Positions 32,880 through 43,755 of a stretch of 64,000 nt of DNA are shown here, in pieces. Location: NCBI GenBank assembly GCA_004352715.1, contig SCFE01000078.1:187124-251123 (forward strand). Direction: 5' to 3'. The position numbers were made by a program, and so were the translations under genes. This DNA comes from Hofstenia miamia. Taxonomy: Eukaryota > Xenacoelomorpha > Acoela. Each line of letters starts with the position of its first letter. Within the stretch, counting starts at the first letter, position 1. Under the pieces are notes generated by a model. The model had not been told where the DNA came from, did not search any database, and saw nothing but the letters and a program-made list of their open reading frames with translations.

Positions 32880-34570
32880 TACTCATAACAAAAAACAAGG
32901 CATTCAAAGATGATAGACAGTCGAGATAGAATAGCTATTGGGCGGTAGAAAGTGACCTGTGAGGAGGGAAGATGATTAGATTTTAACAGCGGAGAAATCC
33001 AAGATGTCTTCCAACAGGCAGGATAGCACTTATTAGAGCAAATGAAGGAATAAAGATGCTTTAAATGGATAGAAAGTGTGGAGGAGGTTTCATGAATTAC
33101 AAAAGAAGGAACACCATCAGGATAACAAGGACCAGACAACTTGAGAGATTTAAGCATGAGAGAAATATCATGAGCGCTGAAGACCATATCACAAAGTCAG
33201 GTTANAACAGATCAGCTTTCTCCAGGTCAGAGTGAGCAGAAAGAAGGTTCCATCTCAAATTGGGGAGCTCAGGCTTGGAATGAAGAGAACGCAGGAAGGA
33301 ATAAGAGTCTTGAAGAGAACTGGACAAGAAGCTGGACAGAAAAGAGACTTTGTCAAGTTCCATAAAATTGATAACATCTTCTGTGAGAGAAGCAAGCTTT
33401 GGAGTAGCAGTAGTACCAGAATGGCGTTTGCAAGACTCCAAGTTATTCAAGGAATGCACAGTAAGGGACGAAAAATAGAAAGGAAGAGAAGCACGCTTTT
33501 TCTGCTGACGAGGAAAATAAGAAACAACTTGATGAAAGAAAGTGAACCAATCGTCATCTGAGAAGGAATCACTAAAAACAGGCAGCAAAGATGAGAGAGC
33601 AGCATTAAGTGACAGAAAGTCATTGTTAAATCAAGCATATTGGGGAGCAGCTGGATTAGCAGATGGAGAAGTAGAGTTGACAAAAAGATTGAAGCTGATG
33701 AATGAGTGATCTGACAGCTTAGCAGGAACAGGGACTACAGATATGTCAAATATATAATCAGGGTGAGAGCACAGAACCAAATCAAGCAGAGAGGAGCTGG
33801 AAGTAGGAGAAAATACAAGTTGTTCAAGAGAATAGCAGGCAAAAACTTCTAAAACTGCAGACTCATAAGTGTCAGTAGAGTGAGTCAAATGCATTCCAGT
33901 AGACATTAGGAAGATTGAAGTCACCACAAACAAGAGAAAATGAGGAGGGTGACGAGAGAGGTAGGTAGACTGGTCATGAAAAGACTCAAACATAGATGAT
34001 AAATCAGCAATGAGAATGCAAAAGGCACTTTTTGAAGGAGGGTTGTAAACACAGAGCAGAGAAACAATGTGGTCACTGAGAACAACAGCACAGCCACAAC
34101 AGAAATTGAAAGACAATGAATCAAAAGAAATGGGATGGATGTCAAGGTTAGGAAGACGAGAGGCATTGAGAACACCACCATGGTGACCACTGGATCGATC
34201 CATACGAGAAAGAACTTTAAGAGTAGAGTTGGGAAAAANGGTAGAGCAGAAGGAGGAGCAAGCGTGGGTGTGAAACTCGGAGCAGGATGACTGGGGAGAG
34301 ATGAGACAGAACGTGAGGCAGCAGCACTGTAGGAGAACATTTGGAATTGTAGTGAGGAAAAATCAGAGGAAAGCTTTGTGAGGGATTCAGATAAGGATGA
34401 TATGACGCCAGGGTCATCATTGGAGGACGGAGTCGAGGTAGAGAGAGAGCAGTGACTGCTTGGCACAACAACGAATTGATGGCATCTTTCTTCAGACCAC
34501 CAACAGCAGAGGCAAACTGGGCATCACTCAAATTTTTGAGGTTGGACAGCAAAATTGGGGGCATAGCTGA
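32880..34570 (-). mobile_element. LINE B, ORF1 start, endonuclease and RT N-terminal region
   Basis: Read on the minus strand: from 34564 an ORF1-like start (MPPILLSNLKNLSDAQFASA) with a Ser-rich second frame; an N at 34239; then an APE-type endonuclease with MDRSSGHHGG, CVYNPPSKS, the catalytic GDFN block (in a shifted frame near 33935), SSSLLDLVLCSHPDYI and the catalytic SDHS motif near 33700. After a linker (33588-33205, N at 33205) the RT begins: KLSGPCYPDGVPSFVIHE, YPACWKTSWISPLLKS and FYRPIAILSRLSIIFECL, ending at 32880. Such elements nick DNA with the endonuclease and prime reverse transcription there. Frameshifts and the missing palm make this copy dead. It probably belongs to the same family as 25723-26521. 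Confidence 0.82.
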
Positions 34571-35073
34571 AATCTAATTAAACTGTATAATAAACAGGCA
34601 TACTGTGCGGTCCTTGTCTTCACTTCCTACTTGAAGTAGGGCAATTCTGTTCACTAATATTAATCAGTGAGAATTGATTTTGATAGTTGTACAGTCAAAA
34701 ATACGTCAAGTAATATTATACAAACATTTTAATGTTAACTAAAATTGTGAAAACCAACAATCAGCTTTTGTCTGACTTGTAAAATCATGTCACTTTAGAT
34801 TTGCATTATATTTCTCATAGAAAATATAGGATACAAGAAAACGGAGGAGCGTCTTCAAAGATAGAAAGCCACTACAGAATTGGGATAAAAAACTAGGTAA
34901 CATATGTTACAAAGCCTTTAACATTTTTCTTATATTGGGTCAAAATTGAACTTTTTGGATTTCTTGTGCGGTTGTTTAACTTATTTTAGTCCTAGATACT
35001 AATAAATTAAAAAATATTTTAACAAAAATGACCACCATACAGAAGCTTGAAAATCAAAGGGCTTTCTTTGCTT
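34571..35073. other. No recognisable gene
   Basis: AT-rich DNA between two LINE fragments; possible 5' leader of LINE B at the left edge. Confidence 0.45.
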
Positions 35074-36865
35074 TGATAAGATAAGATATTCATTATTCAG
35101 ATAAATATTTACAATTAAAAACTGGAAATTTCTTAATAGTGTCAAAAATGTATAAACATACATACAAATACATACAAAAGCAAAAATAAGGAAGTTACTA
35201 ATTTCAAGTACAGGTTGTTGAAAAATCATTGTTGTAAAATGTGTATCTTAGCCATGATTGACCTGAGATATACTTTTGCTTAAGATCAATTTTAATCGGA
35301 TTCTTAAAAACTCTTAGTTTTTCAATGTTCTTAATCTCTAGGTAATGAATTCCATGTTTGCATACTGGTATTAATGAATGATTCTTTCAAGACTTTTTTT
35401 CTGTACTTAATACAGGTAGAATGTTTTGAACTGGAGTTCTGGTTATGTATAAAACCAGGGATTGAAATCATATAAAATGGTAAATTTTTGATGAGTTTAA
35501 AAATGTCAACATAGTGTTCAAAGTGACCAGCTGTCTTGGAAAAAGGATTGATTTGGAAATGTAGTCCTTAGTTTTGGAAAAATCATTAGCATGCTTTTTA
35601 TACCAATGGCTAATTTTCGAACTATTGCATTAATATGAGATTCAAAATTTAGCTTAGAATAAAAAACTTTTAAGTACTTGAAATTATCTATAGTCGGAAT
35701 GCTAGTATTATTGAGATTAAGGCTTATTGTCTAAACATTGTAATTATTTTTAGTGGGCTGCAAAATACAAAACTTGGTTTTATCTTCATGTATAAGCAAC
35801 CTCTGCATCCTTAAACACACACATAAATTTGAACATTTGATACAATTTAATGCTATGTATTCAATTGCCATATTCATGGATATATTATCACTGAATGTGC
35901 ATATATCATTGGTGTATTGAATTCAATAACAATCAGTTGTCATGTGCATACATTTACATATATACTGAAAAGGAGTCCAAGAATTGTTCCTTGAAGAACA
36001 CCATTATTAACAGGTAGCCAATCTGAAAAAACATTGCTTATCTTTACTCTCTGATATCTGTTTCAAATAACTAGTTATCAAACTTTAGAAAGGTCTAAGC
36101 AAGCAATAGCTACGAATTTATTTGTGTCAAGTGAAGATCTTCCTCTGTAGCTTTTAAAAGTGCATTAGAAGTTGAAAAAATAAATTTTTTGAAATCCAGA
36201 TTGAATGTTTGACAAAAGATTGTATTTATTTAGGTGTTCTGTTATTTGATCTTGCAATAATCTCTCAATAATACTTTGCTTTTTGGAGATGTAATTGACA
36301 TTGGCCTATATTTTGGTGCAAGTACAGATCGTTTTTCTTAAAATGGGAGTAACAGGAGCAATATTTAAATAATCCAGAAAGTAATCATTTCTTATGCATT
36401 CATTAAAGATGTAAGTTAAAAGACTGACAATCATATTTGCAGTGATTTTAAGTGCCCATGAAGAAATTTTGCAAGGCCCACTTGATTTGTTAGACTTAAT
36501 TTTATGAATTACGTTTAAAGTTTCAAAACCTGTTGTAAAATGGAAAGAAAATTTGGGTTGAAAAAATTTCGCCAATGTATTTTCATAGTTAACTATTGAA
36601 CCATTGTATTTTCCTAGATCAATACAGCTCAGATTTAATTCATATATGTGATGATTTATGCATTTTGATTTTTGATACCATTACATGTAATACAATTTGA
36701 TTTAGATTTCTTACTATTACTGATCTCATGAATTAGTTACCACTTTTACTTTTGATTTATTAGACAGTTTCCAAGGAAAAATCTGTCACAAAATTTTTTG
36801 GTGAAATTGATTCAGCAATTTCAGCAAAAAGAGTTATCCATATTTGTTAACAATTGATTGAAAGG
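35074..36865 (-). mobile_element. LINE A copy 2, decayed
   Basis: On the minus strand, 36575-36306 reads NVIHKIKSNKSSGPCKISSW, ALKITANMIVSLLTYIFNEC and LNIAPVTPI, the RT N-terminal fingers. Further 3' come IIERLLQDQITEHLNKYNLL, GVLQGTILGLLFSIYVNVCT (the P-Q-G-S...LGPLLF counterpart) near 36015-35955, and FKYLKVFYSKLNFESHI near 35680. The 3' end is GAATAATGAATATCTTATCT, a TTATC-type tail at 35074-35098. It aligns along most of its length with LINE A copy 1 (22368-25722) and was the guide for locating the two insertions there. Multiple stops. Confidence 0.8.
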
Positions 36866-37476
36866 CTTTAATTGATGAATAATAGGGCTTGTTGCAAAAA
36901 AGATGAGAATATTCATGCATTACGTAATCAATCTATGAATAATTAAGAGTGTATTTATGTATGTGTTAGACAATTTGTTATTTATGATAGCAACCTTAAT
37001 GAATAATGCGTACTGACATTATATCTTGTTATTAATAAAGAATTGCATTGAATCCAATCAAGATCATGACGCATCAAAATATTTGGAGAAATATTTTAGT
37101 CATGTATACACATAGTTTACATAAGCATATAGTAGAGTTCTTTACAATAATTATGTTTGCAAAAAATTTCTAAGTATTTTTAAGAAATTAGTTGCTTTGT
37201 ACAAAAATGGATCAATATTTTAAAACATGAAGGCATATTTGCTTCAAGAAAAAATACTAGTATCATTAAAATACATAATTTTATAATTATTTGTTTGAAA
37301 CTGATAAAAATATCCGTGAATGGTGTATTAGGGATAAAAAAATTACAAAACACAATTTACAAGTTAAAAAGAGTTTAGATGGGCGTATACACTTTCATCT
37401 TTCATTCTTTCAAGTGTTAATACATTAGCCCTGGTATATTATTATGATTGGTTTAGACATTGACACTCTCAAATAA

Positions 37477-37980
37477 ATGAGCGATCATTTTAGCTCTAAT
37501 CACTTTTTTTGGCTATCAACAATGATGAGAAAAATTGCAGTTTCAAAATCTACAAAGTTGGCTAAAGACAGAAGGTGTGGAAAATTACCAAAGGTAACAG
37601 GAAAAAACAACAAAATACCTGCATCTGAGGTGAAATGTTTGTTAAAGAGTGAAAAGAAGTTATCATGTCCAGCACTAGTTAGTGAACTTAATTCAGTTTC
37701 AGAGGAAGTCTGTGTACAATATATATCTCTTTATGAGTTGCAAGTTGGTGAATAGTTTACAATATATGCAATGTTTATCAAACTCAGACAAAGTATGGTC
37801 CTGTGGTAAAAATTATTCTGGAAAATGGCAACTGCTTCTTCCTCTTACCAAAGGGCTATGCACATTGGGCTGGATCACAGTTTAATATGTTAATTGGAAT
37901 TAAAGTTAATCAATGTGAGAAACCTCTGAAATATTTTGATTGTAAGCCAAGGACTGTTTTAAAATTTTGTATGTAATTTT
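37477..37980 (+). pseudogene. Broken copy of Polinton small ORF (see 47640-48116)
   Basis: The ATG at 37477 opens 92 codons; after a Lys-rich N-terminus (KSTKLAKDRRCGKLPKVTGK) the part LVSELNSVSEEVCVQYISLY, then ELQVGE, parallels MVNTLNAISKECQMKYISIR, then ELKIGEW, of the intact ORF at 47640. The Trp codon TGG of the intact copy is TAG here, and beyond it the nucleotide similarity goes on (CAGACAAAGTATGG; AACTGCTTCTTCCT) in shifting frames to about 37980. A relic of the same gene from another Polinton. Confidence 0.65.
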
Positions 37981-38265
37981 ATTTTAGAAAGTGTAAATAC
38001 ACATTTTTTGTTGAATTTATTTCCCTCATCCACATATATTTACATAAATTATCAATTTTTTAGCTAAGACAATAAAATTAATAAGCAATTTTATTAGTTT
38101 TAGGTTCTACCCATGGTTTAATTGTTGTATTATAGATGACTTTGTACTGTATTAGAAGACCTATTTCTTTCATATCATGTTAAAGAATGGATCAAATTCG
38201 TGGTTCTTCTGGTTGACAACAGTAAATTGATGGGAAAATTTGGTCAATCTAGCTATGTTTTACGC

Positions 38266-38271
38266 CTAGCT
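38266..38271 (+). repeat. Outer Polinton target-site duplication, left (CTAGCT)
   Basis: Identical to 56717-56722. Six-base duplications are the rule for Polinton/Maverick integration. Confidence 0.85.
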
Positions 38272-38735
38272 AGTAGTTATATTCGCAGCAATGATGTGGC
38301 ATAAATTGACCTTTGACCATGGCGGGGATGTCTGTGATGAAATTGTATACTTCAGTCGTTAGTGTATCTTTGACGTCATTGGAACATATTCTCTTTTGTT
38401 ATAATATTTGTTGGCAAACACATTTGTTTATTGTATAAAATGTAGCCAATATTTTTACTTGCGTATTTGCATGGACTAACTTAGTTTACATGTATTATTT
38501 GCTTTTTTGTTAATGTACATGACTTGCATATTTGCATGGACTAACTTAGTTTACATGTATTATTTGCTTTTTGTTAATGTACATGACTTACTTATTTATA
38601 TGACCTTACTTAGTTTACATGTTTCATTTTACATACTGGTTTTTATTAACATACATGACATTGGAAATATCACATTAATTTAGTTTATATGTTTATTTTA
38701 CATACTTGTTTTTTTATTTATATACATGATATTTG
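38272..38735 (+). repeat. Outer Polinton left terminal inverted repeat (first part)
   Basis: Aligns inverted with 56716 down to about 56330. It contains the CATGGCGGGGATGTCTGTGA block and a string of roughly 60-70 bp degenerate units with TTAGTTTACATGT and TTAATGTACATGACTT. One unit is duplicated here (38463-38590) relative to the right end. Similarity to the right terminus resumes at 39406-39913 after a gap. Confidence 0.85.
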
Positions 38736-38739
38736 TTAG

Positions 38740-39172
38740 CATTTATTACAAACTTAAATGTTGGAAGAATTATATTTATGTACAGGAGGATATAAATTAG
38801 CAGTAGAAATCATCTTGTCAAACGATGTTTATTAATTATATTCTATATATTGCGTAATCTTTTCAGCAAATAGTAAAATTTATTGTTTAACTACATAATG
38901 TAATTTGTAGAATGCCTTAAAATGGGTATTTATGTGCGATATTAAATAAAATACATAAAAACAAAACCATTAACGCTTTGAAATACAAAAAACTCTGAAT
39001 ATACAACAAGGAAATGTCGAATTTAAGTGTATGTACGTTTTTCTTTCTCCCTTTTTAAGTTTATACTAAAACTGTCATAAAGTTTGCATTTTGTTCAATG
39101 CCTATGACGGAAAGATATCTTCATTTTAACACATTATTCAGTTTTCACAAAGATTCAAGTGGTGACAGTTGA
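38740..39172. repeat. Internal direct repeat of outer Polinton, copy 1
   Basis: Same orientation as 52468-52902, about 93-95 percent similar, up to GGTGACAGTTGA where the gap begins. It sits inside the left terminal repeat, which points to a rearrangement or misassembly of that end. Confidence 0.8.
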
Positions 39173-39405
39173 NNNNNNNNNNNNNNNNNNNNNNNNNNNN
39201 NNNNNNNNNNNNNNNNNNNNNNNNNNNNNNNNNNNNNNNNNNNNNNNNNNNNNNNNNNNNNNNNNNNNNNNNNNNNNNNNNNNNNNNNNNNNNNNNNNNN
39301 NNNNNNNNNNNNNNNNNNNNNNNNNNNNNNNNNNNNNNNNNNNNNNNNNNNNNNNNNNNNNNNNNNNNNNNNNNNNNNNNNNNNNNNNNNNNNNNNNNNN
39401 NNNNN
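39173..39405. other. Assembly gap
   Basis: N run within the left terminal repeat of the outer Polinton. Confidence 1.
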
Positions 39406-39913
39406 TATTTGCATGGACTAACTTAGTTTACATGTATTATTTGCTTTTTGTTAATGTGCATGACTTACTTATTTATATGACCTTACTTAGTTTACATGTT
39501 TCATTTTAAATACTGGTTCTTATTAACATACATGACATTGGAAATATCACATTAATTTAGTTTATATGTTTATTTTACATACTTGTTTTTTTATAACCAT
39601 ACATGACATTGGAAATACCACATTAATTTAGTTTATATATTTATTTTACATACTTGTTTTATTTAGTAAAATTTAATAACAAATGTTTGAATCAGAGAGA
39701 TAATAATATTCATTAAAAGCATAAGGGCTTATTTCAGTAATAAAGCAAAATAATTTTTTGGAACTAGTTTATGCAAAAACTCGCAATTTCTAATATTTAA
39801 TAAACATATGTGGTCAAACCCACATACATGTTTAAGACAAGACAAAAATGTAATATATTCTACACTTTGCTTATAATGATCATATATATCTTACTATTAA
39901 ATTTGTCTATTGC
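39406..39913 (+). repeat. Outer Polinton left terminal repeat, second part
   Basis: Repeats the TTGCATGGACTAACTTAG units already present at 38465 and then extends inward, matching the reverse complement of the right terminal repeat down to about 56034 (TTACTATTAAATTTGTCTAT). Confidence 0.85.
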
Positions 39914-39982
39914 TTTTGCAATTTTCAGCAAAAAGCATTTGAATACATGTATAAAAATTGATTGACATGTAATAATTGATGA

Positions 39983-39988
39983 GTCATT
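39983..39988 (+). repeat. Inner Polinton target-site duplication, left (GTCATT)
   Basis: Identical to the hexamers at 52075-52080 and 51383-51388 that directly follow the right terminus copies. Confidence 0.85.
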
Positions 39989-40490
39989 AGTAGTATACTA
40001 GGATGAGGCTTGGTTCCTCAAACTGACCTTGAGAATTGCTGACTCACAGATATTGATGAGTGTTTAAGTGCTGACTCACCACTTGACAAATGTTGATTGA
40101 CCACTCACTAATGCATTTTTTGACAGGTTGGGGTAAAAGCGTTAATGCATATTTGACAGTTATCACTAATTGGTTTTTTAAAATGGGTTTGCTTACAAAT
40201 GATTCATATTGCGGCCAATTTACATTTACATACATTTTTTGGTTTTATATGACTAATTTCATTTTGTTAATATACACAGCTATATCACATGTTACTACTG
40301 TTTGCATACATTACATTTTTGTTAATATACCTTGTTATTGTTTTTTCCATGATTTCAGATGATTACACATACAATGTAATTTGGGAAAACTTACAAAAAA
40401 CCACATTTCGTTTTTGTTAATATTCATCATTAACACATTTATCATGTCACATTTTTTCAACCAATAATCAATTTTCATAATTTTGATAGC
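39989..40490 (+). repeat. Inner Polinton left terminal inverted repeat
   Basis: Reverse complement of the right-end copies. The inner part (40390-40490) matches 49920-50030 rather than the adjoining part, so the left repeat has lost about 200 bp that the right copies keep. Confidence 0.8.
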
Positions 40491-40637
40491 TTGCAAGTAC
40501 AATGTTTAACTTGCTTTCAGGAATATTTTTCAAAAAGACTTCACCTTGTTTTCAAAAAATATATTATACCATATCAAGATAAATTAAACATGGGAGGCAC
40601 TGGAGTGAATAGATTTTCTTCTTGATGAGCAACATCA

Positions 40638-40971
40638 AATTATTCAAATGGAGAATTGTCTAAAACAACACATTAATTTATAACATTGTTGACAAAAACA
40701 TATGTAGAGAAATTTAACAAATTCATATGGACACAGAGAATGGAGGAAATGTTGTATGTGGGATAATCAAATGGAGAATTGACTAAACAAAAACATTAAT
40801 TTGTAACAATGTTGACAAAAACATATGTAGAGAAATTTAACAAATTTGTATGGACATGGAGAATGGAGGAAATATTGTATGCAGGATAATCAATTATATG
40901 AGGAATTGTCTAAATGAAAACATTAATTTGTAACACCATTGACAAAAACATATGTGGAGAAATTTAACAAA
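40638..40971. repeat. Tandem minisatellite, ~124-bp units
   Basis: Nearly three units beginning TCAAATGGAGAATTG(T/A)CTAA and containing ACATATGTAGAGAAATTTAA, spaced about 124 bp. The array runs into the gap at 40972, so its length is unknown. Confidence 0.85.
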
Positions 40972-41353
40972 NNNNNNNNNNNNNNNNNNNNNNNNNNNNN
41001 NNNNNNNNNNNNNNNNNNNNNNNNNNNNNNNNNNNNNNNNNNNNNNNNNNNNNNNNNNNNNNNNNNNNNNNNNNNNNNNNNNNNNNNNNNNNNNNNNNNN
41101 NNNNNNNNNNNNNNNNNNNNNNNNNNNNNNNNNNNNNNNNNNNNNNNNNNNNNNNNNNNNNNNNNNNNNNNNNNNNNNNNNNNNNNNNNNNNNNNNNNNN
41201 NNNNNNNNNNNNNNNNNNNNNNNNNNNNNNNNNNNNNNNNNNNNNNNNNNNNNNNNNNNNNNNNNNNNNNNNNNNNNNNNNNNNNNNNNNNNNNNNNNNN
41301 NNNNNNNNNNNNNNNNNNNNNNNNNNNNNNNNNNNNNNNNNNNNNNNNNNNNN
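40972..41353. other. Assembly gap
   Basis: N run that removes the C-terminal end of the polymerase gene. Confidence 1.
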
Positions 41354-43755
41354 AGTTTTGGTTTTAGTGTCACAAGCTGCGATAAAACCCCCTCATCCTT
41401 TATTTTCAAATATACTTTTTTATTCACATCACTATATAATGGTGAATTCTTTGGGTAATTGGAAAAGTCAAAATGATGTGAGATGGGAGCAAGCTCAGTG
41501 TATAAATTCTCTGATTTAATCTTATACATTAGAGAATCTGTGTTGGAATACAATAAAGCAATTCTATTTTTAAAATATGGTTTCATAACCTCATAATGAA
41601 ACTTAAACATGATTAATTTCGATAAATCAAGTATCATCATACCAATATAATTTGCTTTATCCCATAAAATATCTTTCTGGCTCATCATGACTTGCACTAA
41701 ATCCTCATTGACAATTTTTTATTAATTTCTCCACTGACTCCAAATCATATGCAAACTTTATATTTATTCTCTTTTTCAAATTCTCCATAAATTTCCCAAA
41801 CACTGCATTTGACATTAATTTGTAAAACGCTTTTTCAAAATCATTTCATGCAGCCTTTCTCTTCTCAGTGTTGAGGTTGATATATGGTTTCAAAAATAGT
41901 GCCTGTTTAAACTCAAGGGCTTTGAGAAATTTCGTGATTATCAATCTGCATTCAATATAAAACTTTAATACTTCATAGTGCATGATGTAATTTTCTTTCT
42001 TAAAATGTTTGCACTAGTTTGGGTATTGGTGCCAACCTTATTTTTAACTGGTTTTTTATTTTGAGTAGGTATGGAGAATAAATGCTATCTTCTATTGTCA
42101 TCTTGTGAGGAGCCAGAGGAAAGTCAAAGTGCTCATCATGTAAATGTTGTGGGTATTCCAGATCAACTTCCACCAAATATCCAGTCTTCAAATCTTGTGG
42201 TGTAGACAATATTTCAGCAATACTCACTCTAGACCAGGTCAACCCACCTATAGGGAGGCTCATGGACATGGTTCTGTGGTATAGGCTATTGGCATCTCCA
42301 TAGAACCCATAGGTGGTCTCCTCCTGGGGATTGTAGCCATCTACCATTGGATTGTTGGCCTTAAAAAATCTTTCTGAAAATGTACTGCACATACCTCTGC
42401 GGATCCCATCAATTATAAAATTTAATTCTTCTTCATTGTGTATAGAATAATTTGTCCATGCTACTCATTGCCACACACACACCTGATGGAATTTGGTCAA
42501 CTTTGCATATAGTATAACTTGTAGACAGATTAGGCTGCACACTGTGGATCTTTCTGGAAATCACTTCTATATCAAGAGTACCAACAATGGGAATGTAATT
42601 TTGAGCACTGCTTTAAATTTAATTTTGTCTGATTGGTTCAGGAAAGTAATGTTTGGTTCTGATACTCCATTGCATTTATTCTCATGCTTCTCCAAATTTT
42701 CTTTTGATGTAAACCCAGATAAACATTTTGGGCAGAACAATCCATTTTCACTGGTCTTAAAAAACTAGAGACACATATTCAAATTTGTAATTGCTAAATA
42801 ATGACTCTTTTCTTCTTCTTCTTCAATTAGTAATAAATTGACTGTATTCTGATGGTGGCATGGGGATATATATGCTGGCACAAGACATTGCTCATTTAGT
42901 GCCTACACATTGACATTTATCAAATTCCATGTTTCAAAAATGCATATGTCATTGCTTGATAGTGTCAATCTGGAATATTTTAACTTGGGAAGAAATTTTT
43001 TCATTCATGTTATTTCACATCTCTGTTTAATTTCAGGGTGGAGACATGCTAATATGCTATACACAAAACATAGGTTTGATTGTCTGGTTTTCAGGTTTAC
43101 CAAGAATTTGTTTCTTTTAAGGTGATCAGGTAACAGAATATATGATCCTCCACAACTTGGGCAATATTTGGAAACTTGTAGACCAACTCTATTTATTCTT
43201 TTTAAAATAAATTCACTCCCATTTGTTGCATAAACACAAATAAAACTGGCAATTTCATCAACTAGGTTGTAGAAATTACTTTCACTTAGACCAGATCAAA
43301 AAACAGATATGGGGCATGATGTTGGATGGAGAATGGCGACCTTTTCCTCATCATTTTCCAGTGGTTTCACCATCTCTATTTCACAAGTTAAATATATTTT
43401 CACAGAATAATGCGTGGAAACCTCATTTGAAATTACCTGACATATTGCCTTGCAATGGTTTGAGAATGCCTCATAAACATCAATCAAATTAAGATGGTCA
43501 GATAAATAATTTGAAAAAGCACCTCAACATGCATTCTCTGATCTTTGTATTGTAAATTCATGGTTATTGCTGGTGTTTGAAGTTGAAGTTGATGGAATCT
43601 CATTTGGATGCTTGCTATCAATATGACTATAAAGCAAAGGTTTACTCCTGAAATAAGTCATGCAAAACAAACAAAAATTAACTGATGTTTGCTTATGTCT
43701 TGTATGAAGGCGTGACCTCACTTGTTTTGGGCGGGGGCTTGTGTATGTGCACAAA
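41354..43755 (-). pseudogene. Polinton protein-primed DNA polymerase B, decayed
   Basis: Minus strand, N to C: after an acceptor (TTTCTGCAG at 43756) come two C2H2-like fingers (LCTYTS..HTRH and FCLFCMTYFRSKPLLYSHID), a conserved region (KIYLTCEIEMVKP), NLCFVYSILACLHP near 43070, a third finger (CPKCLSGFTSKENLEKHENKC region, 42745-42690), IKFKAVLKI at the exonuclease start, then YGFYGDANSLYHRTMSMSLP (42310-42250), the motif B block DFEKAFYKLMSNAVFGK (41845-41790), and YIGMMILDLSKLIMFKFHYE before the catalytic motif. The catalytic DTDS appears as NTDSL at 41548-41531. A TGA at 41846-41848 and several frameshifts interrupt the gene. This family replicates Polinton DNA from a protein primer. Inactive here. 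Confidence 0.88.

Larger units (their letters stand above)
36866..38271. mobile_element. Older Polinton remnant, left flank of outer Polinton
   Basis: 36869-36955 resembles 52092-52170 of the outer Polinton (shared GAATATTCATGCATTAC and surrounding words). 37477-37980 is a broken homologue of the ORF at 47640-48116. The outer Polinton begins abruptly at 38272 after CTAGCT, so this DNA was its insertion target. Confidence 0.5.

Noticed and set aside
33232-33561. 109-codon plus-strand frame
   Set aside because: Antisense of the LINE B linker between endonuclease and RT.
42493-43125. Plus-strand frames opposite the polymerase relic
   Set aside because: Antisense shadows of the polymerase; the minus strand carries the recognisable motifs.
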